A stretch of 45,608 nt of DNA from Bryobacterales bacterium (GTDB lineage Bacteria; Acidobacteriota; Terriglobia; Bryobacterales; UBA6623): contig JAJEHF010000049.1 in the NCBI GenBank assembly GCA_022823865.1, positions 1 to 45,608 of the forward strand. Reading direction: 5' to 3'. Of this stretch, positions 8,955 to 17,061 are shown piece by piece (position 1 is the stretch's first letter; each line of letters begins with the position of its first letter). The notes below the pieces were generated by a model. The model worked only from the letters and a program-made list of their open reading frames with translations. It was not told the DNA's origin and did no database searches. Both the position numbers and the translations under genes were made by a program.

Positions 8955-9632
8955 ATGGCTGGAACGACAGGTTTGCTTGCAGGGCAGCGCAGTCCGGTGA
9001 CTTGCCTCGGTGGAGTGCGCTCAGATCGCTTCGTGCCGTACGAGACCGCTTCAGAAGCCGAAGTCGTGCGCCGCGCCAAGGGTGGTGACGAGGAAGCGTT
9101 CGCTCTCATCGTCCAACAGCACCAGAACATGGTATACAGCCTCGCCTTGAGGATGGTGCGACGGAGCATCGACGCCGAGGATGTAGCGCAACAGGTGTTC
9201 ACCAAAGTCTTCTTCGCGCTGAAGAAGTTCGACATGCGATCGTCGCTGTCCACGTGGATCTACAAGATCGCGATGAACGAGACCTACGACTACCTGCGCA
9301 GGCTCAAGAGTCGCCGGGTGGTCTTCGAGGGCGACTTGGGCGAAGACGTCGACGAGATCGTCGAGAGTTCGGCCCGCGCGGCCGACACCGCACCGAGCGC
9401 CGAGGAGCAGACGTCGCGGCGCGACTACTTGCTCAAGCTGCTCGAGCACGTCTCGGAAGAGGAGCGCATGTTGCTGTTTCAAAAGGAAGTCGAAGGACTG
9501 ACCGTGGACGAGCTGGCGGTGAAGACGGGGATCAACGAGAACACCATCAAGGTGAAGCTTTTCCGAGCTCGCAAGAAACTTGTCAAGGCGGCTGAGCAAC
9601 TCCGCGCGGACGAGCCCGGCGAGGTTTTGTAA
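8955..9632 (+). CDS. ECF-family RNA polymerase sigma factor (second module)
   Basis: A sigma-70 group IV factor of 225 residues from the ATG at 8955 (MAGTTGLLAGQ); the frame is open back to 8841 but the added residues are not sigma-like. Region 2 is visible as AKGGDEEAFALIVQQHQNMV, SIDAEDVAQQVFTKVFFALK and the 2.4 helix LSTWIYKIAMNETYDYL. Region 4 is HVSEEERMLLFQKEVEGLTV plus the helix-turn-helix ELAVKTGINENTIKVKLFRARKK. It is only modestly similar to the first sigma factor 1.5 kb upstream, so the two look like distinct ECF groups rather than a recent duplication. A zinc-less membrane protein follows 30 bases downstream. Confidence 0.92.
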   Translation: MAGTTGLLAGQRSPVTCLGGVRSDRFVPYETASEAEVVRRAKGGDEEAFALIVQQHQNMVYSLALRMVRRSIDAEDVAQQVFTKVFFALKKFDMRSSLSTWIYKIAMNETYDYLRRLKSRRVVFEGDLGEDVDEIVESSARAADTAPSAEEQTSRRDYLLKLLEHVSEEERMLLFQKEVEGLTVDELAVKTGINENTIKVKLFRARKKLVKAAEQLRADEPGEVL

Positions 9633-9662
9633 AATGCGCGGCAGGAACGAGCCGAGGGGGAC

Positions 9663-10166
9663 ATGGGGATGGACAAGTACCTAGAGGAGAACCTAGAGGC
9701 GTACCTGGCCGGCCAGCTCGGAGATCAGGGCCGCAGCGAGTACGAGGAGCGCTTGGCGCGAAACCCAAGCGATCGCCGAGTGATCGAGGAGATGGCGGGA
9801 ATTTCCGGGCTGTTTGGTAGCTTCGACATGCCGTCCGACAGCAGCCTCGGGCCGGCGCCTGGCTTCCACCGCAAGATTCTGCGCGACATTCAATCCCGGC
9901 GCCAGCCCCCGTTCTGGGACATCTTCTTCCAGCCGCTCGTCGCCCGCCGCCTCGTTCTCGCCTGCTCCGCTTGGCTGTTTGTGCTCTTCGGGGCCACCGC
10001 TTACCAAGCCTCGGCCGAACCCCAAGTGGAGAACATCGCCCAGAGCGTCCTGGCCGAGCCTCCGGAGAGCGCGGACTACTGCAATGTCCGGCTCGGTTGC
10101 GACATTGACCTGAACCGCAGCACGATGCTGGCGGTCGTGATGCACTCAGGGGGCGCGGGACGGTAG
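9663..10166 (+). CDS. Putative membrane anti-sigma factor without zinc motif
   Basis: A 167-residue protein starting at ATG 9663, preceded by a GAGGGGG stretch suited as a ribosome-binding site; ATG 9669 is an alternative. The N-terminal 80 residues are helical and acidic (DKYLEENLEAYLAGQLGD, SEYEERLARNPSDRRVIEEM), resembling an anti-sigma N terminus but with no His/Cys metal ligands. One membrane span (LVLACSAWLFVLFGATAY, about residues 97-115) is followed by a short periplasmic tail. The role as partner of the upstream ECF sigma factor is inferred from position and topology; sequence alone would not identify it. Confidence 0.65.
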   Translation: MGMDKYLEENLEAYLAGQLGDQGRSEYEERLARNPSDRRVIEEMAGISGLFGSFDMPSDSSLGPAPGFHRKILRDIQSRRQPPFWDIFFQPLVARRLVLACSAWLFVLFGATAYQASAEPQVENIAQSVLAEPPESADYCNVRLGCDIDLNRSTMLAVVMHSGGAGR

Positions 10167-10528
10167 TGCAGGGCTTCTCGGCAGGCTCGGTTGGCAAGGC
10201 AGCTGGCGTCCTCGCCGTGATTTTCTTCAGCGGCTTCGCGACCGGCCTGCTCAGTTCGAACCTGATGGAGGCGTTCGAGGAAGAGCGGAGCACGGAGTTC
10301 CGCATCGAAGCGACTCTGCAGGACTTGGCCGAGGAACTCTCGCTCAATCCGAGCCAGATGGAGCAGATCCGGGCCATCCTCGACGACGTGATCATGCAAG
10401 AGGCCGAACTGCTGGGCGAATTGAAGTGGAACCAGCTCGAGGCGCACCAGCGCATCGTCCAATACCTCACGCCCGAGCAGAACCAGCTCTTCAACCAGCT
10501 CATCCAAGTGGCGAACGAAGGCCGATGA
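10166..10528 (+). CDS. Small Spy/CpxP-like (heavy-metal-sensor-type) membrane-anchored protein
   Basis: 120 residues from a GTG at 10166 that overlaps the previous stop (TAGTG). A hydrophobic segment (about residues 8-30, GVLAVIFFSGFATGLL) acts as anchor or uncleaved signal. The rest is helical and acidic, with LNPSQMEQIRAILDDV and the LTxxQ-type motif YLTPEQNQLFNQLIQ typical of Spy/CpxP and periplasmic heavy metal sensor proteins, which sense or chaperone misfolded proteins in the periplasm. Its place in the second ECF operon suggests it reports envelope stress to the sigma/anti-sigma pair. This is an inference from a short, fast-evolving family. Confidence 0.65.
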   Translation: MQGFSAGSVGKAAGVLAVIFFSGFATGLLSSNLMEAFEEERSTEFRIEATLQDLAEELSLNPSQMEQIRAILDDVIMQEAELLGELKWNQLEAHQRIVQYLTPEQNQLFNQLIQVANEGR

Positions 10529-10872
10529 TCGTCCGCCGGATCGCCGAGCGGGCGGTCTTTTCTGGCCTCAAGATGGCCAAGGCAGACCTGCTCTCGGGCG
10601 AGCAGGTCTTCTCCGGGCTGAACTGCTTCCTGCCGGGGCAGGCCCACCAGCTGCACTCCCATGCCGGGCAGGACAAGCTCTACTTGGTGCTTGAGGGCTG
10701 CGGCGACGTGACCGTCGGCGAGCGGACCGAGCGCATAGAGAGTGGAGACCTCGTGTTGGCTCGCGAGGGCGAGCCGCACTCGCTCGCGAACCCGGGCCCG
10801 GCGAACCTTGTCGTGCTGACGATCATGGCGCCGCCGCCGGGATCGAAGCCGAAGCAGTCGAATCCGGGCTAG
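10525..10872 (+). CDS. Cupin domain-containing protein
   Basis: 115 residues, single small beta-barrel cupin. The ATG at 10525 overlaps the previous stop (ATGA); the longer open frame back to 10426 would overlap the upstream gene. Cupin motif 1 appears as PGQAHQLHSHAGQDKLYLVL, providing His ligands, and motif 2 as SGDLVLAREGEPHSLANPG with the final His ligand. No signal peptide, so cytoplasmic. It is translationally coupled to the Spy-like gene and closes the second ECF unit. It could be a small-molecule-binding or metal-dependent component of the response; the substrate cannot be told. It converges on the next gene with only 21 bases between the two stops. Confidence 0.85.
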   Translation: MIVRRIAERAVFSGLKMAKADLLSGEQVFSGLNCFLPGQAHQLHSHAGQDKLYLVLEGCGDVTVGERTERIESGDLVLAREGEPHSLANPGPANLVVLTIMAPPPGSKPKQSNPG

Positions 10873-10893
10873 CGACCTGGCTCCCGCAGCGAG

Positions 10894-12321
10894 CTAGTCG
10901 CCCCGGCTCGGGGCGCCAACCGATGTCAATTCGACACCTTCCTGCCCCATTTGCTCGATCTCCGCGAAATGGACCTTGCGCTGCTCGTCCATGGCCAGGT
11001 TCGCCAGCATGACCGCCACCGAGTCTTGCAGGCCGACATCGATGTCTGCCCTCGGCCGCGCGCCCGTCGCAACATCCTTGAGGAAGCTGGAGAGCTCGGC
11101 GTACTCGGGATCGACGTCCTCCTCGGGGCGCAGAATCCCCTTGTGGTAGGCCCACGTCTTGGCGAAGAAGATCTCCTTCTCGATGAAGCTGACCTGGCTC
11201 GGGTCGACGGCTTCGGGGTCGATCGGGAATCCGTCGCCCTGCTCCGCGGTGTCCATGCCCACGGTGGCGCCGGCCACCCAGTTCTCGCCCTCATCCTTCT
11301 GCTTGGCCTGGTCTTCCATCTTGACCTTCATCACGTCCGGGTACAGCATGCCGTCGCCGTAGGGAATCAGCGTGAGCTCGATCGCGCCGTCGGTCCCTAG
11401 GATCGTCTCGCGGCAGCCATCGCCCGGAACGCGCCGGCCGGCGATGTGGCGGTTGGTCATGATCGAGCTGTATTGCAGCTTCTGGCCGCCCGGGTACTCG
11501 AAAACGAGCTGGATGTTGTCGTAGATGTCGCGCCCGTCCTTCCAGTAGTCGAGACCGCCCACGCCCATCACCGACTTGGGATGCTGGTCCAGAATCCAGT
11601 CGGCCACGTCGACCTGGTGGGACATCAGTTCCGCGCACAGCCCGCCAGAGTACTTGCGATACAGGCGCCAGTTGAACTGGTCCTCGAACTCGGCCGCGGC
11701 CTTGCGGCGCCAGTTCGTGTTGCGGTGCCACTGGGCCTGGATGTGCGTCACCTCCCCGATCGCTCCGCTATCGATGAGATCCTTGGCGCGCTGATACAGC
11801 TTGCTGTAGCGCCGCTGCAGGCCGACCTGGATGATCTGATCCGGGTGGGCCTCGTGCAGAGCCCTCAGGCCGTGGACTTCCTCGGGCGTGAAGACCAGAG
11901 ACTTCTCGCAGAAAACGTGCTTGCCGGCCTCCAGCGCGGCCTTCATGACCGGGTAGTGCAGGAATAGCGGAACCGTGATGAAGACGGCCTCGATGGAGTC
12001 GTCCTGGAGCAACTCGTTGTAGTCGGTGTAAGCTGCCGGCTTGCCGTCGAAGACCTTCAGTGCCCGGTCTAGGTTCTTTTGGTAAATGTCACACAGCGCG
12101 ACACACTCGCCGTGCTCCATGTGCACCAAGTGGCGCTCGAGCAGCCGCCGCCCCCGGCTGCCGGGCCCGATCATCGCGTACTTGATGACCTGATCGGCCC
12201 CCTTCGCCTTGCGCACCAACGGACCGCTGCTCACCGCGGCCGCGGCCATGCCCAATGCGGCCGCACCCTTCGTGAAATCGCGCCGATCCATCTGTGCTTG
12301 CTTGGTTTCGCTTTCTGCCAT
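10894..12321 (-). CDS. Gfo/Idh/MocA family oxidoreductase, Tat-exported
   Basis: 475 residues from the ATG at 12321, which has GGAG 10 bases upstream; the open frame runs 20 codons further back. The N terminus is a twin-arginine signal (MDRRDFTKGAAALGMAAAAV). The Rossmann nucleotide-binding region carries YAMIGPGSRGRRLLERH. The usual EKP motif of the family reads CEKS here (Glu139-Lys140-Ser141). The C-terminal beta-sheet domain holds FNWRLYRKYSGGLCAELMSHQVD, including the catalytic-region His. The family performs NAD(P)-dependent redox on sugars and cyclitols. Tat-exported members with tightly bound cofactor are frequent in Planctomycetota and Acidobacteriota. The substrate is unknown. Confidence 0.9.
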   Translation of the reverse strand: MAESETKQAQMDRRDFTKGAAALGMAAAAVSSGPLVRKAKGADQVIKYAMIGPGSRGRRLLERHLVHMEHGECVALCDIYQKNLDRALKVFDGKPAAYTDYNELLQDDSIEAVFITVPLFLHYPVMKAALEAGKHVFCEKSLVFTPEEVHGLRALHEAHPDQIIQVGLQRRYSKLYQRAKDLIDSGAIGEVTHIQAQWHRNTNWRRKAAAEFEDQFNWRLYRKYSGGLCAELMSHQVDVADWILDQHPKSVMGVGGLDYWKDGRDIYDNIQLVFEYPGGQKLQYSSIMTNRHIAGRRVPGDGCRETILGTDGAIELTLIPYGDGMLYPDVMKVKMEDQAKQKDEGENWVAGATVGMDTAEQGDGFPIDPEAVDPSQVSFIEKEIFFAKTWAYHKGILRPEEDVDPEYAELSSFLKDVATGARPRADIDVGLQDSVAVMLANLAMDEQRKVHFAEIEQMGQEGVELTSVGAPSRGD

Positions 12322-12435
12322 GCGTCTCTCCGGGAGGCTTGCTCCTAAGCCGAGTGTATCGGGAATGGACACGGACCGCAACTGTCCTCCCGCGGCCTTT
12401 TCGACCCCCGCCCGGTGCGTCGGGCGCGCGGCTCG

Positions 12436-12873
12436 CTACCGAGCGCCTGGCTCTTCGATCGCGCTCCGGTAGGCGTTCACTTGGCTGTCAAGCACTGTCC
12501 CGCGCCCCGCCGACGAGCCCTGCTCGGAAACGCCGTGCGCGACCGGACGGTGATCCGCTTCTAGCACCCAGCGAACGATTCCAGGCCCGGCGTAAACGAA
12601 GCGCGCCGCATCCGGTGCATCAACGGGCACGCGCTCGCACCGATCGCGGGCGTAGCCCATGTTGCAGCCGGTCACCAGCAGTTGCCCAGTCGGCCGGTAC
12701 GGGCGCGCGGCGTCGGCGCGGCAGACGCCCTCGCGAGGGGCACCCAGCGGCGGGCGGAACTTCCCCGGCCACGCGGACCACGGCAACCTAGCGGTGGGTT
12801 CGAAGCAGGGGCACGCCAAGCCACCCCAGTGTACGCCGGCGAGCGCCAGCCGCGTTGCTATGCTGGATGGCAT
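12436..12873 (-). CDS. Conserved-looking hypothetical Cys-containing protein
   Basis: 145 residues from the ATG at 12873. The central part has a non-random pattern: ACPCFEPTARLPW, then PRPLG-like KFRPPLGAPREGVCRA, then LLVTGCNMGYARDRCERVP, then ARFVYAGPGIVRWVLEADH. The evenly placed Cys residues (Cys-x-Cys, GVC, GCN, RDRC) suggest a metal- or cluster-binding unit. I have the impression of a conserved unnamed family in Acidobacteriota, but this is memory of a pattern, not a search. Its start lies only 5 bases from the divergent TPR gene's ATG, so any promoter must sit inside one of the two genes. Confidence 0.5.
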   Translation of the reverse strand: MPSSIATRLALAGVHWGGLACPCFEPTARLPWSAWPGKFRPPLGAPREGVCRADAARPYRPTGQLLVTGCNMGYARDRCERVPVDAPDAARFVYAGPGIVRWVLEADHRPVAHGVSEQGSSAGRGTVLDSQVNAYRSAIEEPGAR

Positions 12874-12878
12874 CAGCC

Positions 12879-13190
12879 ATGGATCGCATCGACGCTCTCC
12901 GAGCCATGCTCGAGGTGGACCCATCGAACCAGTTCGCGCGCTATGGCTTGGCGCATGAGTTCGTCAAGCGCGGGGAAGACAGCAAGGCCCTCGAGGAATT
13001 CGGGCGCCTACTTGAAGAAGACCCTGACTATCAGGCTGCTTACTATCACGCTGGCAAGGCTTTAGAGCGTCTGCAGTCTCCTGACAGGGCCCGCGAAACC
13101 TACGCGCGCGGCATTGCGGCGTCGCATCGCACCGGCGACGCGCACGCGCGCTCCGAACTCGAGGAAGCCCTCGCTCGTCTCGGCGACTGA
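12879..13190 (+). CDS. Short tetratricopeptide (TPR) repeat protein
   Basis: 103 residues from the ATG at 12879 (MDRIDALRAMLEVDPSNQFA). Helical TPR units are visible: ARYGLAHEFVKRGEDSKALEE, then a second unit beginning YQAAYYHAGKALERL followed by DRARETYARGI. No signal peptide or membrane segment, so a cytoplasmic protein-protein adaptor. The stop lies 12 bases before the GTG of the M42-type peptidase gene, so the two may be co-transcribed. ATG 12906 is a possible later start, but the first helix favours 12879. Confidence 0.8.
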   Translation: MDRIDALRAMLEVDPSNQFARYGLAHEFVKRGEDSKALEEFGRLLEEDPDYQAAYYHAGKALERLQSPDRARETYARGIAASHRTGDAHARSELEEALARLGD

Positions 13191-13201
13191 GGCGCAGGGC
13201 C

Positions 13202-15400
13202 GTGGCGGAACGCATCCGAGCATTCGCTGGTCGGGAGGGCGCGCTCCCCCGCCCCGCAGCGCTGGTCCAGTCGAAATGTCGCTGGGCCAGATTCGGGCGC
13301 CTCCTGCGGCCCCCCAGCCTAGCCCCGCGCTTTATCCTTGCCAGCGCGCTTGCCGCGGCCCAGGCTCCAGCATCGGACCTGCTCGAGCTGGCGGGCCTCG
13401 ACGCGGCATCGGGTGACGAGAGCAGGGTCATCGAGTTCATTGCGAGCCGACTCGGCGGAACCCATCGGAGAGGCAGCAACGGAACGCTCGTGGCCTATTT
13501 GGGCCAAGGTGCGCCACGCACGCTCTTGGCCGCGGGCGTTGACGAGCCCGGCTACGCTGTGTCGGCGATCCAATCGGACGGGTACCTCCGACTGCAGCCC
13601 CTTGCGGACGCCCCATTCGGGGTAGGGCTTGGCGAGTACTTCCTCGGCCAGCATGTGCGGGTATCGACTGTGACGGGAAGCGTCCTGCCGGGGGTGGTCG
13701 CGGCCCCGTCGGTTCACTTCGGATCCCGGGGGGCCTATCGGCGAACCGAGACAGACGATCTGTATGTTGACGTGGGCGCGTCTAGCGCGCGCCAAGCCCG
13801 GGCCGCTGGCTTGGATGTCCTCGACCGCGTCACGCTCGAAAAGCGCGTCGCGCAGGTTGGGAGCGGGTGGATCGCGGCGCCATGGATCTCAAGCCGGAGC
13901 GGCGCCGCCGTCCTGCTGGAGGTCGCCCGCCGCTTGGCAGGAGCGGAGTCGGAAGGCACGGTCGCGGTGGCATTCGTCACGCAGCGCTACCCGCACAACG
14001 CAGGCCTAGCCAGGCTGCTGCGGTCGCTGGACTTCGAGCGGGTCGTGCTCCTGCGTCCGAACGGCGGCGCAAGCGCCGGCATCGCCGCGGTACGCGGCCA
14101 GTCGGACGCACTGGTGCAAGAGATCGCCGATCTTGCCGACCTCGAAGGGATCGAGATCGAGCGCAGGCCACCGTACGGCTTCTCCTTCGGACCGTTCGGC
14201 GACCCGGTCCCGTGGCGGGAAGAGCAAGCTTACGCCGTCGTGCTGCCTCCGGCGCAGAACAGCGCCACGCCTTCGGCGGCAGTTCGCGAGAGCGACCTGT
14301 CTGAGATCGCGAGACTGCTCTGTCGCTTGCTTGGCGCGCGTTCGGAACCGCACACGGAGCAACGCCCCGCCACCCCGGCCCGTGCCGCGGCAACCGCGCG
14401 CCAGAACGGGTCGTTGGCACACATGATCGAACGGCTCGTGGAGGTGCCGGGCGTGAGCGGGAAGGAAGAGCCCGTGAGGATGCTGCTGCAGAGCCTCTTG
14501 CCTCCCTACGCACGGCAAGCCATGAGAATCGACGATGGGGGCAACCTGATCGTCAGGCTCGGCGGCGGCGAGCAGCCAGACGCCGCATTCATCGCTCACC
14601 TAGATGAGATCGGGTTCGGCCTAGGCACGATCTCATCCGACGGCAGCGTGGCGCTGTCTCCGAAGGGAGGGGGTGATCTGCGTCTGTTTTCGTGGCAGCC
14701 CATGATGGTCCACGGAAGCCGCGGCAGCCTCAATGGCGTGATGACCGGCCGGCGCAGCCTGGATCTCGGCTTGTCCTCTCGCGAGGCCGTGGCGAGAGCG
14801 GGAGTCAGCGAGGCAGATACGGCAACCGTGTTCAAGCGGTACCGAAGGCTTCTCGGCGACCGTGTCAGCGCCCGGTCGTTGGATGACCGGCTTGGATGCG
14901 CCACACTGGTCGAAGCCCTCAAGCGGCTTGCGGGGCCGGCCCGGCGAGCGCGGGGAACGGTGGATTTCGTCTTCAGCGTCGGCGAGGAGATCGGTCGCCT
15001 AGGAGCTCAGCACTATTCCAAGAGCGCGTCTCCGGCTCGCGTGTACCCGATTGACACATTCGTCACCTCCGACAGTCCGCTCGAATCGAAGCGGCTGGCC
15101 TATGCGCGCCTAGGCGACGGCGCTGTGCTGCGGGCGTTCGATGAGAGTGGACTCACGCCTGCCGCTGAGATTGCCCGCGTCGCCGCCATGGCCCGCCGGC
15201 ATAAGATCCCGCTCCAGCTGGGCGTCACCGCCGGCGGGAACGACGGTTCGGTCTTCCGCTCGCTGGAGACCGTGAACGTGCCGATCGGCTTTCCCCTCCG
15301 CTATGCGCACTCGGCAGTGGAGACGGCCGACTTGCGCGACGCCGAATCCGTGATCGACCTAGTGGAGGTGCTCGCTCTCGAAGCGCTGGGCGCGCGCTGA
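13202..15400 (+). CDS. Tandem M42-family (glutamyl aminopeptidase-like) protein with inactive first copy
   Basis: 732 residues, about twice the usual M42 length. From a GTG at 13202 the first 58 residues include a possible signal (LAPRFILASALAAAQAPASD). The C-terminal copy (about 420-730) has the full metal site: AHLDE (His466), SLDDRLG (Asp561), VGEEIG (Glu595/596), SDSP (Asp624) and YAHS (His703). The N-terminal copy (about 60-370) follows the same order, but His is Gly112 (AGVDE), the LDDR position is ISSR (Ser230/231), and GEE is TQR, so it cannot bind the two metals. M42 enzymes are dinuclear aminopeptidases that form dodecameric shells; here the first copy may serve structure or substrate selection. 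It converges on the amidohydrolase gene 10 bases away. Confidence 0.88.
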   Translation: MAERIRAFAGREGALPRPAALVQSKCRWARFGRLLRPPSLAPRFILASALAAAQAPASDLLELAGLDAASGDESRVIEFIASRLGGTHRRGSNGTLVAYLGQGAPRTLLAAGVDEPGYAVSAIQSDGYLRLQPLADAPFGVGLGEYFLGQHVRVSTVTGSVLPGVVAAPSVHFGSRGAYRRTETDDLYVDVGASSARQARAAGLDVLDRVTLEKRVAQVGSGWIAAPWISSRSGAAVLLEVARRLAGAESEGTVAVAFVTQRYPHNAGLARLLRSLDFERVVLLRPNGGASAGIAAVRGQSDALVQEIADLADLEGIEIERRPPYGFSFGPFGDPVPWREEQAYAVVLPPAQNSATPSAAVRESDLSEIARLLCRLLGARSEPHTEQRPATPARAAATARQNGSLAHMIERLVEVPGVSGKEEPVRMLLQSLLPPYARQAMRIDDGGNLIVRLGGGEQPDAAFIAHLDEIGFGLGTISSDGSVALSPKGGGDLRLFSWQPMMVHGSRGSLNGVMTGRRSLDLGLSSREAVARAGVSEADTATVFKRYRRLLGDRVSARSLDDRLGCATLVEALKRLAGPARRARGTVDFVFSVGEEIGRLGAQHYSKSASPARVYPIDTFVTSDSPLESKRLAYARLGDGAVLRAFDESGLTPAAEIARVAAMARRHKIPLQLGVTAGGNDGSVFRSLETVNVPIGFPLRYAHSAVETADLRDAESVIDLVEVLALEALGAR

Positions 15401-15410
15401 GGCAGTGCCG

Positions 15411-16484
15411 CTATTCGAACATGCTCGCGTCGATGCCCGGGATCAGGCGCACGGCGTTCTTCCAGTAGATGTGTCGCAGCGTCTCGTCGGGCAGGCCGAG
15501 GCCGTACATGCGCCAGTGGGCGTGGTAGCGGCGGTAGTACTCGAAGTACTCGTCCCGCGTTTCCAGCACGCGCCAATAGTACGGGAATTCGGAGGGAGCG
15601 TAGGAATCCTTGCCAAACAGTACCCGATCCTTGTAGCGATTCAGGAACTCCGGCCCGCTGAACGGGATGCGGCCCAACTCGTATAGCACAGCCGCAAGAT
15701 CAACATGCACCTTCGGGTGTGCATCGAGGAGCTTTCCCAAGCGTTTGAGGTCGTGGCCATGCCATCCCATGTGGGCCAGGATGAAGTTGACGTCCGGGTG
15801 GCGCGCCAGCATGCGATCGCGTTCTTCGATCAAGTCCTGAAAGCTGGGCGGCGCTGTGCGCTTGCGCCGCGGGCGCAGCTTCAGTTCCAGCCAGCGTTCA
15901 TTGCGGCTGTCGTGCTCCGCCCAGAACTCCGCCGGGTCGGCAACATGAATGAGCACTGGGATGTTCAGCCGGGCGCACGCCTGGAACAACGGGACCATGG
16001 CTGGATCGTCAACCGGCACCCGCTTGCCGGCTTGGTCGCGAACGCTCATGCCGAAGTTCTTGAAGATCTTCAGCCCTTGCGCGCCAGCCCTGACATCCGC
16101 CTCGAGTTGCCGCGCCGCGCGTTGGGGCCAGCCGGGACTGCCGATACCGCTGAAGTCCGGGTTGGCGAACACGGCGAAGCGCTGAGCATGCTTCGAACGA
16201 AACGCTCGAACGGTGTCTCGGAGCCGGTCGCCGTACCCGCCGCTGAGGTTCACTAACACCGCCAGGTTGAGCGCATCCATTTCGGCGACGATCTGATCGA
16301 GCCGCTCCGGCGAGGTGGAGCGGCCGTGATGGCTATGGACGTCGATGGCGGGGAATTTCGCACGCGGGACCGGATGCTCTTCGACAACGAGCGTCGAGCG
16401 TGGATCCCAGTCTTCGACGCGCAGTTCTTGGGCGACAGCCCCCGCACATAGCAGGCTGCCCGCAATGGCGAGAGCTCTTGTCAC
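15411..16484 (-). CDS. Exported amidohydrolase (amidohydrolase_2 type)
   Basis: 357 residues from a GTG at 16484 with GAGG six bases upstream; a GTG two codons earlier (16490) is also possible, and the frame extends to 16748 without protein-like sequence. A signal peptide (TRALAIAGSLLCAGAVAQ) precedes the TIM-barrel. Metal-site motifs are IDVHSHHGRS (His50, His52), LIHVADPAEFW, FILAHMGWHGHDL and the strand LFGKDSYAPSEF near the C terminus, where the catalytic Asp sits. The family includes 2-amino-3-carboxymuconate semialdehyde decarboxylase-like and gamma-resorcylate decarboxylase-like enzymes; the substrate here is unknown. Secretion is unusual for the group but common in this phylum. Confidence 0.87.
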   Translation of the reverse strand: MTRALAIAGSLLCAGAVAQELRVEDWDPRSTLVVEEHPVPRAKFPAIDVHSHHGRSTSPERLDQIVAEMDALNLAVLVNLSGGYGDRLRDTVRAFRSKHAQRFAVFANPDFSGIGSPGWPQRAARQLEADVRAGAQGLKIFKNFGMSVRDQAGKRVPVDDPAMVPLFQACARLNIPVLIHVADPAEFWAEHDSRNERWLELKLRPRRKRTAPPSFQDLIEERDRMLARHPDVNFILAHMGWHGHDLKRLGKLLDAHPKVHVDLAAVLYELGRIPFSGPEFLNRYKDRVLFGKDSYAPSEFPYYWRVLETRDEYFEYYRRYHAHWRMYGLGLPDETLRHIYWKNAVRLIPGIDASMFE

Positions 16485-16638
16485 TGGCACCCTCGATGAT
16501 CCGGGCGCTGACGCGCGACCGCTCCAACGCAAGCTGCTCTTCGCAAGCGTGCGGGTCGTTCCAGTCCCGCGCGCAAGGGGGCTGCTAAGGGCCGTCGGAG
16601 CGCAGCTGCAAGCGAAACCGAAGTCGCCGCTGCCCGGC

Positions 16639-17061
16639 CTACTCGGGCCTGAAAGCGACGGGCATCTCGGCGCCTTGTTCCGATTCCAGTGGGTCAGACC
16701 ATGCATCCGCGGTCGCGTCCTGTCCAGCAGGGGCTGCATCCAGGCCATCTGGCAAGGAGCCTAGGGCATCGGCGACAGCACCCTCGCCGCCATCGGCCGC
16801 GGGCTGAGGTGGCCACGGCTGGCCCTCGGGGACGATCTCTACGGCCACGGCACCTGTACGGATTTCTTCCATCGCAATCTTCGTGGGCTTGCGCAAGGTG
16901 GTGTTGATCAGGGGCCGCTGGCCGCTCTGGAGCTGGCGCGCACGGCGGGCGGCGGCCAGGATAAAGCGGTAGACGCCGCTCTGATCGTCATTCGGGATCG
17001 TCCACTTTTGGTCGGGTCCCTTCTCGTAGCCCTCGAAGAGTTTTTGATGCGAGTCGCTCAT
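16639..17061 (-). CDS. rpoZ: DNA-directed RNA polymerase omega subunit
   Basis: 140 residues starting at ATG 17061, whose first bases overlap the gmk stop (ATGA). The N-terminal 85 residues show the omega fold: GVYRFILAAARRARQLQSG, then TTLRKPTKIAMEEIRTGAVA. Omega stabilises the beta-prime subunit and helps assemble RNA polymerase. The last 50 or so residues are an Ala/Asp/Pro-rich tail (GGEGAVADALGSLPDG and on) not needed for the fold and longer than in most bacteria. The gmk-rpoZ order is widely conserved. Confidence 0.9.
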   Translation of the reverse strand: MSDSHQKLFEGYEKGPDQKWTIPNDDQSGVYRFILAAARRARQLQSGQRPLINTTLRKPTKIAMEEIRTGAVAVEIVPEGQPWPPQPAADGGEGAVADALGSLPDGLDAAPAGQDATADAWSDPLESEQGAEMPVAFRPE

